NCBI RefSeq assembly: GCF_016820535.1
Contig: NZ_JADHDY010000006.1
Location: 62,001-126,000, forward strand
Direction: 5' to 3'
Source: Sporosarcina beigongshangi
Lineage (GTDB): Bacteria; Actinomycetota; Actinomycetes; Actinomycetales; Micrococcaceae
Length of the DNA stretch: 64,000 bases
The notes under the pieces are model-generated. The model did not search any database. It was given only the letters and a program-made list of their open reading frames with translations, and was not told the DNA's origin. The position numbers were made by a program, and so were the translations under genes. Each line of letters begins with the position of its first letter. Position 1 is the first letter of the stretch. Of the stretch, positions 8,676 through 17,298 are shown piece after piece.

Positions 8676-9334
8676 AGAGGATCCTGATCGCCGAGGACGA
8701 GGCCCGAATTGCCACGTTTGTGCAGAAGGGGCTGACCGCGCAGGGCTTCGTGACGAAGGTGGTCGGCGACGGGCAGTCGGCCTACGACGAGGCCCGCTCC
8801 TACGTCCACGACCTGCTGATCCTGGACATCGGGCTGCCAGTCATGGACGGCCTGACCGTGCTGCGCAGGCTCCGTGAGGACCGCGTTGACATCCCGGTGC
8901 TGATCCTGTCTGCGCGCAGCAGCGTGGACGACAAGGTTGCCGGGCTGGTGGGCGGGGCCGACGACTACCTGCCCAAGCCCTTCGCGTTTGAGGAACTGCT
9001 GGCCCGCGTCCGGTTGCGCCTGCGCGGGCACCCGTTGGAGGAGATGACCGTCCTGACGGCCGGCCCGCTGAGCCTGGACCTGCGCACCCGCCGCGCCCTC
9101 GTGGACGGTGTCAGCAAGGATCTCAGCGCCCGCGAGTTCGCCCTGGCCGAGACACTGTTCCGGCACCGCGACCAGGTGTTGTCCCGCGAACAGCTGCTCT
9201 CGCAGGTGTGGGGCTTCGACTTTGACCCCGGATCCAACATCGTGGACGTATACATCCGCTACCTGCGCAAGAAGTTCGGTGCCGAACGGATCGAGACCGT
9301 CCGCGGCATGGGCTATCGCCTCAGGCTGGACTGA
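8672..9334 (+). CDS. OmpR/PhoB-family response regulator
   Basis: A 220-residue regulator with a receiver domain (acidic pair E8-D9 region, phospho-acceptor D52 in LLILDIGLPVMDG, conserved K102 in LPKPF) and a C-terminal winged-helix domain (about 125-218, ending RGMGYRLRLD). It overlaps the kinase by 4 nt and must be its partner. Regulators of this class bind tandem half-sites about 11 bp apart, which fits the CTCTCAT and CCTCAT elements at 6779-6805 and 9400-9437. Confidence 0.95.
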   Translation: MKRILIAEDEARIATFVQKGLTAQGFVTKVVGDGQSAYDEARSYVHDLLILDIGLPVMDGLTVLRRLREDRVDIPVLILSARSSVDDKVAGLVGGADDYLPKPFAFEELLARVRLRLRGHPLEEMTVLTAGPLSLDLRTRRALVDGVSKDLSAREFALAETLFRHRDQVLSREQLLSQVWGFDFDPGSNIVDVYIRYLRKKFGAERIETVRGMGYRLRLD

Positions 9335-9399
9335 TCCGGCCAATACCGTCGTGCCTGGTCCGGCAGGGCACCCGGGCGGGCCGGGCGCCGTCGTGCTTC

Positions 9400-9437
9400 A
9401 TGAGAGGCCTCTCATCCGGGTCTCCTTTTACTCTCAT
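9400..9437. promoter_or_regulatory. Palindromic operator candidate before the DUF4956/VTC operon
   Basis: ATGAGAGGCCTCTCAT (9400-9415) is a perfect 16-bp palindrome that shares both 7-bp arms with the site at 6779-6794. A second CTCTCAT lies at 9431-9437, exactly 22 bp after the first. The site ends about 50 nt before the DUF4956 gene. The repeated half-site at multiples of 11 bp suits an OmpR-type regulator. Confidence 0.6.
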
Positions 9438-9489
9438 GCGGCTCCTGAACAGTGGAGGTTAGACAACATCCACTCTATTAGGAGCCAAC

Positions 9490-10194
9490 ATGTTCAACCT
9501 CTGGATTGCACTCGCCGCCAACATGGCGTGCATCGCGACGCTTGTGTACGCCGTGTACTTCCCCCGCTACCAGCGCCGCGACCTGGCCATTGCCTATGTA
9601 TGCCTGAACGTGGGCATCATGCTGGTCACGATGCTGCTCTCCGGAAGCGGCGCCGGAATGGGCCTGGGGCTGGGGCTGTTTGGCGTGCTGTCGATCATCC
9701 GGCTGCGCTCGGACACGCTGACGCAGGGCGAGATCGGCTACTACTTTGCGGCGCTGGTGCTGGGGCTCATGAACGGCCTGCACCCGGATCCGGCGTGGCT
9801 TTCGCCGGTGCTGTCCGCGTCGCTCGTGGCCGTCCTGTTCGTGGCCGACCACCCGCGGATCGCACCCCGCACCCGCCGTCAGACCATCACCCTGGACCGC
9901 GCCTATGCCAACGAGGGCGAACTGTGCGTGGCACTGGAGTCGCTGCTGGGCGGACCCGTGATGCGTGTTGAGGTCATGGAGCTTGACGTCGTCCGCGACC
10001 TGACCATTGCCGATGTGCGGTACAAGGCTGCGATCGAGGTGCCCGCTGCGCCGTGCAGCCATGAGGCGGCCCACTTGTTGGCCGCACCGGCTGCCCTGCC
10101 TCACCATCCTTCGGCGGAGCCCGGTTTCGGGCAGGCGGGCCTGCAGCCCGTCCTGGCCCAGGCGGCACGGGGCCAGGCCGGAGCCCGGTCATGA
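9490..10194 (+). CDS. DUF4956 domain-containing membrane protein
   Basis: A 234-residue protein with four to five hydrophobic helices in the first 125 residues (for example NMACIATLVYAVYF and YYFAALVLGLMNGL) and a soluble C-terminal part. The segment GLGLFGVLSIIRLRSDTLTQ is the conserved DUF4956 core. DUF4956 genes commonly sit beside VTC-domain genes, as here, where the two overlap by 4 nt. It may give the soluble VTC protein a membrane partner or channel; that is inference. The last 45 residues are low-complexity. AGGAGCC precedes the ATG. Confidence 0.8.
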   Translation: MFNLWIALAANMACIATLVYAVYFPRYQRRDLAIAYVCLNVGIMLVTMLLSGSGAGMGLGLGLFGVLSIIRLRSDTLTQGEIGYYFAALVLGLMNGLHPDPAWLSPVLSASLVAVLFVADHPRIAPRTRRQTITLDRAYANEGELCVALESLLGGPVMRVEVMELDVVRDLTIADVRYKAAIEVPAAPCSHEAAHLLAAPAALPHHPSAEPGFGQAGLQPVLAQAARGQAGARS

Positions 10195-11012
10195 CCTGCG
10201 CGGACGTGCTCGATGCGGCCCTGGCGCTGCGCGCCCCCATCAGCCTGGAGGCTGTCAACGAGGAGGCTGCCCTGCAACGCCGCGTGGACAAAAAGTTCCT
10301 GCTGAACCGCAGCCAGCTGGCGGAACTGCTGGCACGCGTGGACGGCGACTTTGCCGTCATGGAGATTGCCGGGCGCCGCGTCTTTGGCTACAGCTCCACC
10401 TATTTCGACACCCCCGGCCTGGACCAGTTCCGGGCCCACCGGCAGGGACGGCGCCGCCGCTTCAAGGTCCGCACCCGCACCTACCTGGATTCCGGGCTGT
10501 GCATGTTTGAGGCGAAACTGAAGGGCACCCGCGGCGAAACAGACAAGCACCGGATCCCGTACGGCCTCGAGCACAGCGGCACCATGAACGGTGAGGCACG
10601 GGAGTTCCTGGGCGGGCTGCTCGACGCCGAGTACGGCCTGCCGCTTCCCGAGCTGCGGCCGGTCATGACCGTGGACTACCGCCGCGGCACCCTGGTGAAT
10701 CCGCACAGCAGGGAACGGCTCACCCTCGATGTCGGGCTGCTGTGCCGCGACGCCGGCGGGGCAGGCCCCCTGGCAGGGGGCGGGACGGGCCGCGCCGCTG
10801 CCCGGGAGGTGGCCGGCCCGGACATGGTGGTCGTGGAGACGAAGTCGGCGGACGGGCGCGGCGTTGCAGACAGGGTCCTGGCCGAGATGGGCATCCGCGA
10901 CCTGAGCATGAGCAAGTACTGCGTGGGCATCGCCCTGCTGCACCCGCACCTGCCGGCCAACCGCTGGAACCGGGTGCTGCGCGAACGCTTCGCCTGGGAC
11001 CGCACCCCTTAA
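10191..11012 (+). CDS. VTC-domain polyphosphate polymerase-like protein
   Basis: A 273-residue protein matching the catalytic tunnel fold of VTC4, which makes polyphosphate from ATP in yeast. Basic tunnel-lining positions are visible in RRVDKKFLLNR and the cluster RQGRRRRFKVRTRTYLDS, followed by acidic FEAKLKGTRGETDKHRI. No membrane helix is present, so membrane attachment probably comes from the DUF4956 partner. The start overlaps that gene (ATGA). Whether it makes polyphosphate in this organism is not shown by sequence; other triphosphate-tunnel activities are possible. Confidence 0.78.
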   Translation: MTCADVLDAALALRAPISLEAVNEEAALQRRVDKKFLLNRSQLAELLARVDGDFAVMEIAGRRVFGYSSTYFDTPGLDQFRAHRQGRRRRFKVRTRTYLDSGLCMFEAKLKGTRGETDKHRIPYGLEHSGTMNGEAREFLGGLLDAEYGLPLPELRPVMTVDYRRGTLVNPHSRERLTLDVGLLCRDAGGAGPLAGGGTGRAAAREVAGPDMVVVETKSADGRGVADRVLAEMGIRDLSMSKYCVGIALLHPHLPANRWNRVLRERFAWDRTP

Positions 11013-11034
11013 CGGGCCGGGGTGGTGGGCCTGG

Positions 11035-12246
11035 CTATGCTCCCAGCCGGGCCATCCGCTCCACGGCGGCTGCCAGTTCGGCGGCCGCCGTTTCCAGCTC
11101 GGATGCGGTGACGTCGGAACCAAAGCTGAACCGCAGCGCCGTCTGGGCCACCGTCCGCTCCACGCCCATGGCGCTCAGCACGGCAGACGGCTCATCAGAG
11201 CCCGCCGCGCAGGCCGACCCGGACGAGCACACAATCCCCCGCCGTTCCAGTTCCAGCAGCACCGATTCGCCGCTGGTGCCCGGGAAGCAGAATGAGGCAA
11301 TGTTGGGCAGCCTGCGCGCCGGATGGCCCGTCAGCACGGCCGATGGGGTCTGGCCCATAACCCGACTGACAAATGCTTCGCGCAGTGCAGTGACACGTTC
11401 GACGGCGGACGGCCGTGCCGCTTCGGCCATCGCCAGCGCTGTTCCCAGGGCCACCGCGAACGCCACATTTTCTGTTCCGGAGCGGGTGCCGCGCTCCTGC
11501 CCGCCGCCGTGGATCAGGGGCTCGTACAGGGTTCCGCCCTTGACGTAGAGCAGCCCCACCCCCTTGGGGGCGCCGATCTTGTGCCCCGACATGCTCAGCG
11601 CGGTGACACCGAGTTCACACACATCCAGCGGCAGCCAGCCCGCGGCCTGGACGGCGTCGCTGTGCAGCGGCACACCCGCTTCGGCTGCCACGGCGGAGAG
11701 TGCGGCCAGGTCCTGGACCGTCCCCACTTCGTTGTTGGCGTACATGACGGATGCGACAGCCACGCCGCCACCCGCCGCGCCACCTCCGGCCGGGTTGCCC
11801 TCCGCGCCGCCGGCAGAACCCGAACCGGCCAGCAACCCGGCGAACACCTCCGGGTCCACCACCCCATAGGCGTCCACCGGCACCACGTCCACCTCAAAGC
11901 CGTGGATGCGTTGCAGGTAGTCGGCCGATTCCACCACTGCCGGGTGCTCCACCGCACTGATGAGCACCCGGTTCAGGGAGGGATCAGCCGCGCGGCGGGC
12001 CAGGGCCATCCCCTTCAACGCCAGGTTGTCCGCCTCGGTGCCCCCGGACGTGAAGGTCAGCTCCTCCGCATGGCAACCAAGCGCCGTCGCACATTTTTCA
12101 CGGGAGCCGGCCAGCGCCGCGGCGGCAATCTCGCCCAGCTCGTGGTGGCTGGAGGGGTTGCCGAACTGGTTGGTCAGGAACGGGAACATGGCCTCGATGA
12201 CCTCCCGCCGGACGGGGGTGGTGGCGGCGGCGTCGAGGAAGATCAC
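11035..12246 (-). CDS. NifS-like cysteine desulfurase of the NAD operon
   Basis: A 403-residue PLP enzyme that mobilises sulfur from cysteine. The PLP lysine lies in SMSGHKIGAPKG, and the reactive cysteine in CSSGSACAAGS near residue 345. It is the last gene of nadA-nadB-nadC and starts in a 4-nt overlap with nadC. Quinolinate synthase (NadA) needs a 4Fe-4S cluster, so a dedicated sulfur donor for NadA is the likely role, as for NadA-linked NifS proteins elsewhere. A glycine/alanine-rich insert lies near residues 140-160. Confidence 0.88.
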   Translation of the reverse strand: MIFLDAAATTPVRREVIEAMFPFLTNQFGNPSSHHELGEIAAAALAGSREKCATALGCHAEELTFTSGGTEADNLALKGMALARRAADPSLNRVLISAVEHPAVVESADYLQRIHGFEVDVVPVDAYGVVDPEVFAGLLAGSGSAGGAEGNPAGGGAAGGGVAVASVMYANNEVGTVQDLAALSAVAAEAGVPLHSDAVQAAGWLPLDVCELGVTALSMSGHKIGAPKGVGLLYVKGGTLYEPLIHGGGQERGTRSGTENVAFAVALGTALAMAEAARPSAVERVTALREAFVSRVMGQTPSAVLTGHPARRLPNIASFCFPGTSGESVLLELERRGIVCSSGSACAAGSDEPSAVLSAMGVERTVAQTALRFSFGSDVTASELETAAAELAAAVERMARLGA

Positions 12247-13187
12247 GGCAGGTCCGCGGTTCCCCGCACATCCGGGGCGCCCGGCAGCTCCACCGCGATG
12301 TCCAGGCCCAGGTCCAGGGCGCGGACACTGTGGGTCAGGGCGCCGACGGAAATGATGTCCACACCCGTGGCCGCGATGCCGGCGATCGTGGACAGGTTCA
12401 CGTTGCCGCTGGCCTCCACCAGGGCCCGGCCGTTGACCAGCGCCACACCCTTGACGAGCTCCTCGTTGCTGAAGTTGTCGAGCATGATGGTGTCCACGCC
12501 GGCGGCCAGCACTGGCTCGATCTGCTCCATCGTGTCCACCTCAACCTCGAAGTGCACGGTGTGCGGCAGCTGGGCCCGGACGCCTGCGAGCGCGTCGGTC
12601 AGCTTCCCGGTGTCGCCGCCGGTGAGCACGGCCAGGTGGTTGTCCTTGGCCAGCACGGCGTCCGAGAGCGAGAAGCGGTGGTTGTGCCCGCCGCCGCAGC
12701 GCACGGCGTAGCGCTCCAGGATGCGCAGGCCGGGCGTGGTCTTGCGGGTGTCGGTGACGCGCGCCTTGGTGCCCGCGATCAGCGCCGCGTATTCGGCGGT
12801 CTGGGTGGCGATGGCGCTCATGCGCTGCGTCAGGTTCAGCGCGATCCGCTCCCCCGTCAGCACCGCCCGGGCCAGCCCCGTGACTTTCATGAGCCGCTCA
12901 CCCTTGGCGAACGCGGCGCCGTCGGCCACGAGCTGTTCCACCTGCGCGTCAGGGTCCTGCATCACCATGGCGGCGCGGAACACGTCGCCGCCGGAGAAGA
13001 TGCCGGGCTCGCGCGCCACGAGCCAGGCGGTGGCGCGGGCGTCTGCGGGCAACAGCACCTGCGAGGTCACGTCACCGTACGGCGCGTCCTCGGCAAAGGC
13101 GCGCTGCAGGATCTCCGCCACGGCGGTGCGCGGCAGCTGGGGCAAGGCGGGGGTGGTGGTCACTGGGGCAAGTTCGACGGCGTTCAT
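12243..13187 (-). CDS. nadC: Quinolinate phosphoribosyltransferase (carboxylating)
   Basis: A 314-residue enzyme converting quinolinate and PRPP to nicotinate mononucleotide. Conserved parts include ALNLTQRMSAIATQT, KARVTDTRKTTPGLR, YAVRCGGGHNHR, the acidic EVEVDTMEQ and the C-terminal GVDIISVGALTHS. It overlaps nadB upstream and the nifS-like gene downstream by 4 nt each, so the four genes are translationally coupled. Length is normal for the family. Confidence 0.95.
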   Translation of the reverse strand: MNAVELAPVTTTPALPQLPRTAVAEILQRAFAEDAPYGDVTSQVLLPADARATAWLVAREPGIFSGGDVFRAAMVMQDPDAQVEQLVADGAAFAKGERLMKVTGLARAVLTGERIALNLTQRMSAIATQTAEYAALIAGTKARVTDTRKTTPGLRILERYAVRCGGGHNHRFSLSDAVLAKDNHLAVLTGGDTGKLTDALAGVRAQLPHTVHFEVEVDTMEQIEPVLAAGVDTIMLDNFSNEELVKGVALVNGRALVEASGNVNLSTIAGIAATGVDIISVGALTHSVRALDLGLDIAVELPGAPDVRGTADLP

Positions 13188-14953
13188 ACGGTTTCGCTTT
13201 CACGCTGGGTTTCGGTGGTGGTCAAGTCGGTGGCGGTTAGGGCGGGTGCGGTGTTCACCCAGAAGCGCGACGCCCGTGTGGTTCCAGCCGGCGGTTGCGG
13301 GAAGTCGCTGCGGAAGTGTGCGCCCGCGGAGTTTTCCCGGTCCAGGGCGGCGTGGACCAGGAGCCGGGCCACGAGTTGCAGGTTGCCCTCTTCCAGTTCC
13401 TGCCTCGGCGTGGATTCTGCAGCACCGTTTCGCACCGGAGCGGCGAGGACCGCGGCTGCCGCCTGCAGACTTTCCGCAGTGCGGACCACCCCCACCTGGG
13501 CGGCCATCACGTGGCGCATCGTCGCCCGGGCAGGGCCCATCCCGGCGGGCGGATGGCACTCAAGATTGGTCGCGCCGTCGTGCATCACGGGCCATTCTCG
13601 CGCCTGGCCGGCGGGGTGTTCCCCGGCGGGCTCGTGGCGGGAAGCCTCTGTGAAGGCGGCGACGGCGCGGCGGCTGAAGACCAGGCCCTCGAGCAGGGAG
13701 TTGGAGGCGAGCCGGTTGGCGCCGTGGACGCCGGTGCAGGCCGCCTCGCCGGCGGCGTACAGGCCGGGGACGGTGGTCCGCCCGTGCAGGTCGGTGGCCA
13801 CCCCGCCCATCCAGTAGTGCGCGGCCGGGGCGACGGGCAACCAGTCGCGGCGCCAGTCGAAGCCGAGGGCGGCGGTGGCGGCATCGATCGTGGGAAAGCG
13901 GCGGGCCAGGTAGCCGGCGCCGTTGGCCGCCTCGATGCCGGTGGCGTCAAGGAAGACGTGGTCCGGGCCTTCCGGCCGGCCGTCCGCCGCGGCGCTGTCC
14001 GCGAGCGCGGCCAGGTGGGCGGCGATGCTGCGTGAGACCACGTCGCGCGGGGCGAGGTCGCCCTCCGGGTGGTAGCGGGGCATGAACGCCTCACCGTTGG
14101 CATCGCGCAGCACGGCCCCGGCGCCGCGGACGGCCTCGGAGACCAGGAAGTTCTGCCCCACGGCGAGCGCCGTGGGGTGGAACTGGAAGTACTCGAGGTC
14201 GGCGAGCACGGCGCCGGCACGCCAGGCGAGAGCCACGCCGTCGCCCGTGGCCACGGCCGGGTTGGTGGTGAACTCGAAGAGCTGCCCGGCGCCTCCCGTG
14301 GCGAGCAGGACGGCGTCGGCATCCAGCGTCCGGCGTTCGTCCCCCTCGTCGAGGAAGGCGATGCCGGCGATGGCAGCGCGGGGCGGGGACCCGGCGTCGT
14401 GCATCTCCTGCGGTTCCTGCACTTGCCGGGAGCCGGACGGGGCAAGGCGGGCCAGCAGCTCCGTCGCGAGGCAGCCCTCCAGCACGGTGATGAGGCCGAG
14501 CTCGGCGGCGTCGCGGACGGCGGCGATGAGCCCGTCCGCGATGGCGGCGCCGGTGGCGTCCCCGCCGGCGTGCAGGATCCGGGCGGCGGAATGTGCACCC
14601 TCCAGGCCGAGGGCGCGCCGGCCGGTGGCGTCGCGGTCAAAGCGGACGCCGAACCGCTCCAGGGCGGCAATGTCCCCGGCGGCTTCCGCGCAGAGGATGC
14701 GCACGGCCTCGGGGTCGCACTGGCCGGCTCCGGCCTTGAGGGTGTCGGCGATGTGGGCCTCGACGGTGTCGCCGGGGGCTGCCTCCCCCTCGGCCAGCAC
14801 GGCGCATATCCCGCCCTGGGCCTGGTGCGTGTTGCTCTGGGCCAGCGTCCCCTTGGTCAGGAGCGTGACGCGGACCCCGGCCTCGGCGGCGAGCAGCGCA
14901 CCGTAGAGCCCGGCGATGCCGCTGCCCACAACGACCAGGTGCGAGTTGCTCAT
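13184..14953 (-). CDS. nadB: L-aspartate oxidase
   Basis: A 589-residue FAD enzyme that oxidises aspartate to iminoaspartate, the substrate of NadA. The N-terminal dinucleotide fold reads VVVGSGIAGLYGALLAAEAG, followed by SNTHQAQGG. The substrate-binding part contains EYFQFHPTAL, HYWMGGVATD and GLYAAGEAACTGVHGANRLASN. The ATG at 14953 overlaps the nadA stop (ATGA). The open frame runs on upstream into nadA, but that part is a shadow of nadA in another frame. Confidence 0.95.
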   Translation of the reverse strand: MSNSHLVVVGSGIAGLYGALLAAEAGVRVTLLTKGTLAQSNTHQAQGGICAVLAEGEAAPGDTVEAHIADTLKAGAGQCDPEAVRILCAEAAGDIAALERFGVRFDRDATGRRALGLEGAHSAARILHAGGDATGAAIADGLIAAVRDAAELGLITVLEGCLATELLARLAPSGSRQVQEPQEMHDAGSPPRAAIAGIAFLDEGDERRTLDADAVLLATGGAGQLFEFTTNPAVATGDGVALAWRAGAVLADLEYFQFHPTALAVGQNFLVSEAVRGAGAVLRDANGEAFMPRYHPEGDLAPRDVVSRSIAAHLAALADSAAADGRPEGPDHVFLDATGIEAANGAGYLARRFPTIDAATAALGFDWRRDWLPVAPAAHYWMGGVATDLHGRTTVPGLYAAGEAACTGVHGANRLASNSLLEGLVFSRRAVAAFTEASRHEPAGEHPAGQAREWPVMHDGATNLECHPPAGMGPARATMRHVMAAQVGVVRTAESLQAAAAVLAAPVRNGAAESTPRQELEEGNLQLVARLLVHAALDRENSAGAHFRSDFPQPPAGTTRASRFWVNTAPALTATDLTTTETQRESETV

Positions 14954-16326
14954 GCGCGTGCGGCGCTCTGTGCAGGTTGCTCCTTGGCGGGCTGCTTGGT
15001 GGCGGCCTGCGGCAGTGCGGCGAGCATGCGTTCCAGGGCGATGCGGGCGTTGACGGCCGTTGCCTCGGGGACGGTGATCTGGTTGCGGACCTCGCCGGCC
15101 ACCAGGCCTTCCAGCACCCAGGCCAGGTAGCCGGGGTGGATGCGGTACATGGTGGAGCACGGGCAGATGACCGGGTCGAGGCAGAAGATGGTGTGCTGCG
15201 GGTACTGCGCGGCGAGGCGGTTGACCATGTTGATCTCGGTTCCGATCGCGAAGGTCGTGCCGTCCGGTGCGGCCTGGATGGCCTTGAGGATGTAGTCGGT
15301 GGAGCCGGCCTCGTCGGCCGCGTCCACAACCTCCATGGGGCACTCGGGGTGCACGATCACGCGCACACCCGGGAAGTCCACGCGGGCCTGGTCGATCTGC
15401 TTGACGGTGAAGCGCTTGTGCACGGAGCAGAATCCCTGCCACAGCACCACCTTCGCGGCGTCCATGACCTCCCGGCTGTTGCCGCCCAGCGGCATGCGCG
15501 GGTTCCACAGCGGCATCTGCCCCAGCGGGACACCCATGGCCTTGGCGGTGTTGCGGCCCAGGTGCTGGTCGGGGAAGAACAGCACGCGCTGGCCGCGCTC
15601 AAACGCCCACTCCAGCACCGTGGCGGCATTGGAGGAGGTGCAGACGATCCCGCCGTGCTCGCCGCAGAACGCCTTTAGCGCTGCCGAGGAGTTCATGTAG
15701 GTGACAGGGATGACCGGAACCCGCCCCTCGGCGTCGGGCTCTGTACCGTACAGTGCCTCAAGCTCGGCCCAGCAGGCTTCCACCGACGGCAGGTCCGCCA
15801 TGTCTGCCATGGAACAGCCCGCGGCCAGGTTGGGCAGGATCACCCTCTGGTGTGCGCCGGAGAGCATGTCCGCGGTCTCAGCCATGAAGTGCACGCCACA
15901 GAAGACGATGGCCTCGGCCTCCGTGCGGGTCTTGGCGGCGTTCGCAAGCTGGAAGGAGTCGCCCACGAAGTCGGCGAACTGCACCACCTCGTCGCGCTGG
16001 TAAAAGTGGCCCAGCACGACCACGCGGTCCCCGAGTTCCGCCTTCGCGGCGCGGATGCGGGCGTCGAGCTCGGCGTCGGGGGCATCCTTGTATTCCTGCG
16101 GGAGCTGGCCCTGGACGGGGGTGGCGGGCGGGGCGGTGTCCTCGTTGGAGGCGCCGGGGCCGTAGCCGGGCGTTCCGGCCAGTGCCTCGGCCAGGTCAAA
16201 CTCCCACGGACCCTTGGCGAGGTCGTCGTCGCAGGATTCCTGCGCCCTGCCGGGCTGGCCGGGCATCCGGACAGCTTCGGCCTGCTCGCGGGTGATGAGC
16301 TGGATGGTGGTGTTCACGGATGACAT
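14950..16326 (-). CDS. nadA: Quinolinate synthase
   Basis: A 458-residue iron-sulfur enzyme joining iminoaspartate and dihydroxyacetone phosphate to give quinolinate. Typical blocks are VVLGHFYQRDEVVQFADFVGDS, here in two halves around residue 120, then FCGVHFMAETADML, GCSMADMA, VTYMNSSAALKAFCG, HPECPMEVVDAAD and CLDPVICPCSTMY with cluster-binding cysteines. About 70 N-terminal residues precede the catalytic core, as in other actinobacterial NadA. I chose the ATG at 16326 because GGAG lies six bases upstream; a TTG at 16338 is possible. Confidence 0.95.
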   Translation of the reverse strand: MSSVNTTIQLITREQAEAVRMPGQPGRAQESCDDDLAKGPWEFDLAEALAGTPGYGPGASNEDTAPPATPVQGQLPQEYKDAPDAELDARIRAAKAELGDRVVVLGHFYQRDEVVQFADFVGDSFQLANAAKTRTEAEAIVFCGVHFMAETADMLSGAHQRVILPNLAAGCSMADMADLPSVEACWAELEALYGTEPDAEGRVPVIPVTYMNSSAALKAFCGEHGGIVCTSSNAATVLEWAFERGQRVLFFPDQHLGRNTAKAMGVPLGQMPLWNPRMPLGGNSREVMDAAKVVLWQGFCSVHKRFTVKQIDQARVDFPGVRVIVHPECPMEVVDAADEAGSTDYILKAIQAAPDGTTFAIGTEINMVNRLAAQYPQHTIFCLDPVICPCSTMYRIHPGYLAWVLEGLVAGEVRNQITVPEATAVNARIALERMLAALPQAATKQPAKEQPAQSAARA

Positions 16327-16472
16327 GGCGTGCTCCAAGGTGTTGAGGCAGGGGACGTGATGGGAAAGTGCGAAAGGGTTTGAAGATTTTGAGCCACTGC
16401 TGCGCTGGCGTCTGGGAAAAACCCGCCATTGCTGCGACAGCGTTGGGACAGTGGGTTGGGGACGGGTGGTGG

Positions 16473-17267
16473 CTAGGTGCGGGACGGGGGATGTCCGGGA
16501 TGTTCATGATGTTCAGCAGTGCTGGAATGGCCGGGAGGGCCGGCGTCGCTGGTCAGGGTGCCCTGCCAGGTGTCCGCATCCCCGCCGCTGTAGCGGTACA
16601 GGCGGGGCGGGCGGTGCTTGCCGCCCTGGAGGAACTCGTCGGTCGGTTCGATGTAGGGCGTCTGCTTGAGCTGGCGGCGGAAATTGGCGGGATCGACCTT
16701 GCGGTTCAGCACGGCCTCGTACACCTCGCGCACCTGGGCGAGGGTGAACTTTTCCCCCAGCAGGTGGTAGGCAATGGAGCCGTACTCCATTTTGTTGCGC
16801 AGCCGCCAGAGGGCGTAGCTGACGATCTCGTTGTGGTCAAAGGCCAGCTCCTGCAGGCCATCGGCCCGGAACCACTGGACGTTGTCCGACTCCTGCGCGA
16901 GCTCGGCCTCGGTGGACTGGACCAGCGCCCAGTACACGATCGAGACGACGCGCTGGCTGGGTGAGCGGTGCAGGCCGCCGAAGGCGTACAGCTGCTCCAG
17001 GTAGCTCGGGGCCAGCCCCGTGGTGTCCTGCAGGTTGCGGGCCGCCGCGTCAAGGAGGGAGTCGGCCTGCGTCAGGGGGCCGCCGGGCAGCGCCCACAGC
17101 CCCTTGAAAGGTTCACGAATGCGCCGCACGAGCGGCAGCCAAAGCGTGGGGCGGCCCGTCTTTTCACTGGGCCGCAGGGCAAAAATGACCGTGGAGATGG
17201 CCAGTGCCGGAGGCTGGGCCAGCCGCTCGCTGATGTTTGCCGCGCTGACAAAATTCGTCTGTTCCAT
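16473..17267 (-). CDS. nrtR: NrtR-type regulator of NAD metabolism (Nudix-HTH)
   Basis: A 264-residue protein with an N-terminal Nudix fold (residues 20-150) and a C-terminal winged helix (about 155-225, including LLGEKFTLAQVREVYEAVLNRKVDPANFRR). The Nudix box is degenerate (AARNLQDTTGLAP in place of RExxEExG), so it should bind rather than hydrolyse ADP-ribose-type ligands, as in NrtR repressors. It lies directly upstream of nadA on the same strand. A Pro/His-rich tail of about 35 residues is extra. The start is uncertain between ATG 17267 and GTG 17276. Confidence 0.88.
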   Translation of the reverse strand: MEQTNFVSAANISERLAQPPALAISTVIFALRPSEKTGRPTLWLPLVRRIREPFKGLWALPGGPLTQADSLLDAAARNLQDTTGLAPSYLEQLYAFGGLHRSPSQRVVSIVYWALVQSTEAELAQESDNVQWFRADGLQELAFDHNEIVSYALWRLRNKMEYGSIAYHLLGEKFTLAQVREVYEAVLNRKVDPANFRRQLKQTPYIEPTDEFLQGGKHRPPRLYRYSGGDADTWQGTLTSDAGPPGHSSTAEHHEHPGHPPSRT

Positions 17268-17298
17268 GCCCTGCACCCGCCTTTCCGGCAGCCGTTCC

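Noticed and set aside
14069-15130. 353-codon frame on the plus strand
   Set aside because: It lies opposite nadB and nadA, which have full conserved motifs; a shadow of high GC.
16327-16472. A second NrtR operator before nadA
   Set aside because: Some partial similarity (TTTGA repeats) but no palindrome with the AGTCA/TGACT arms.
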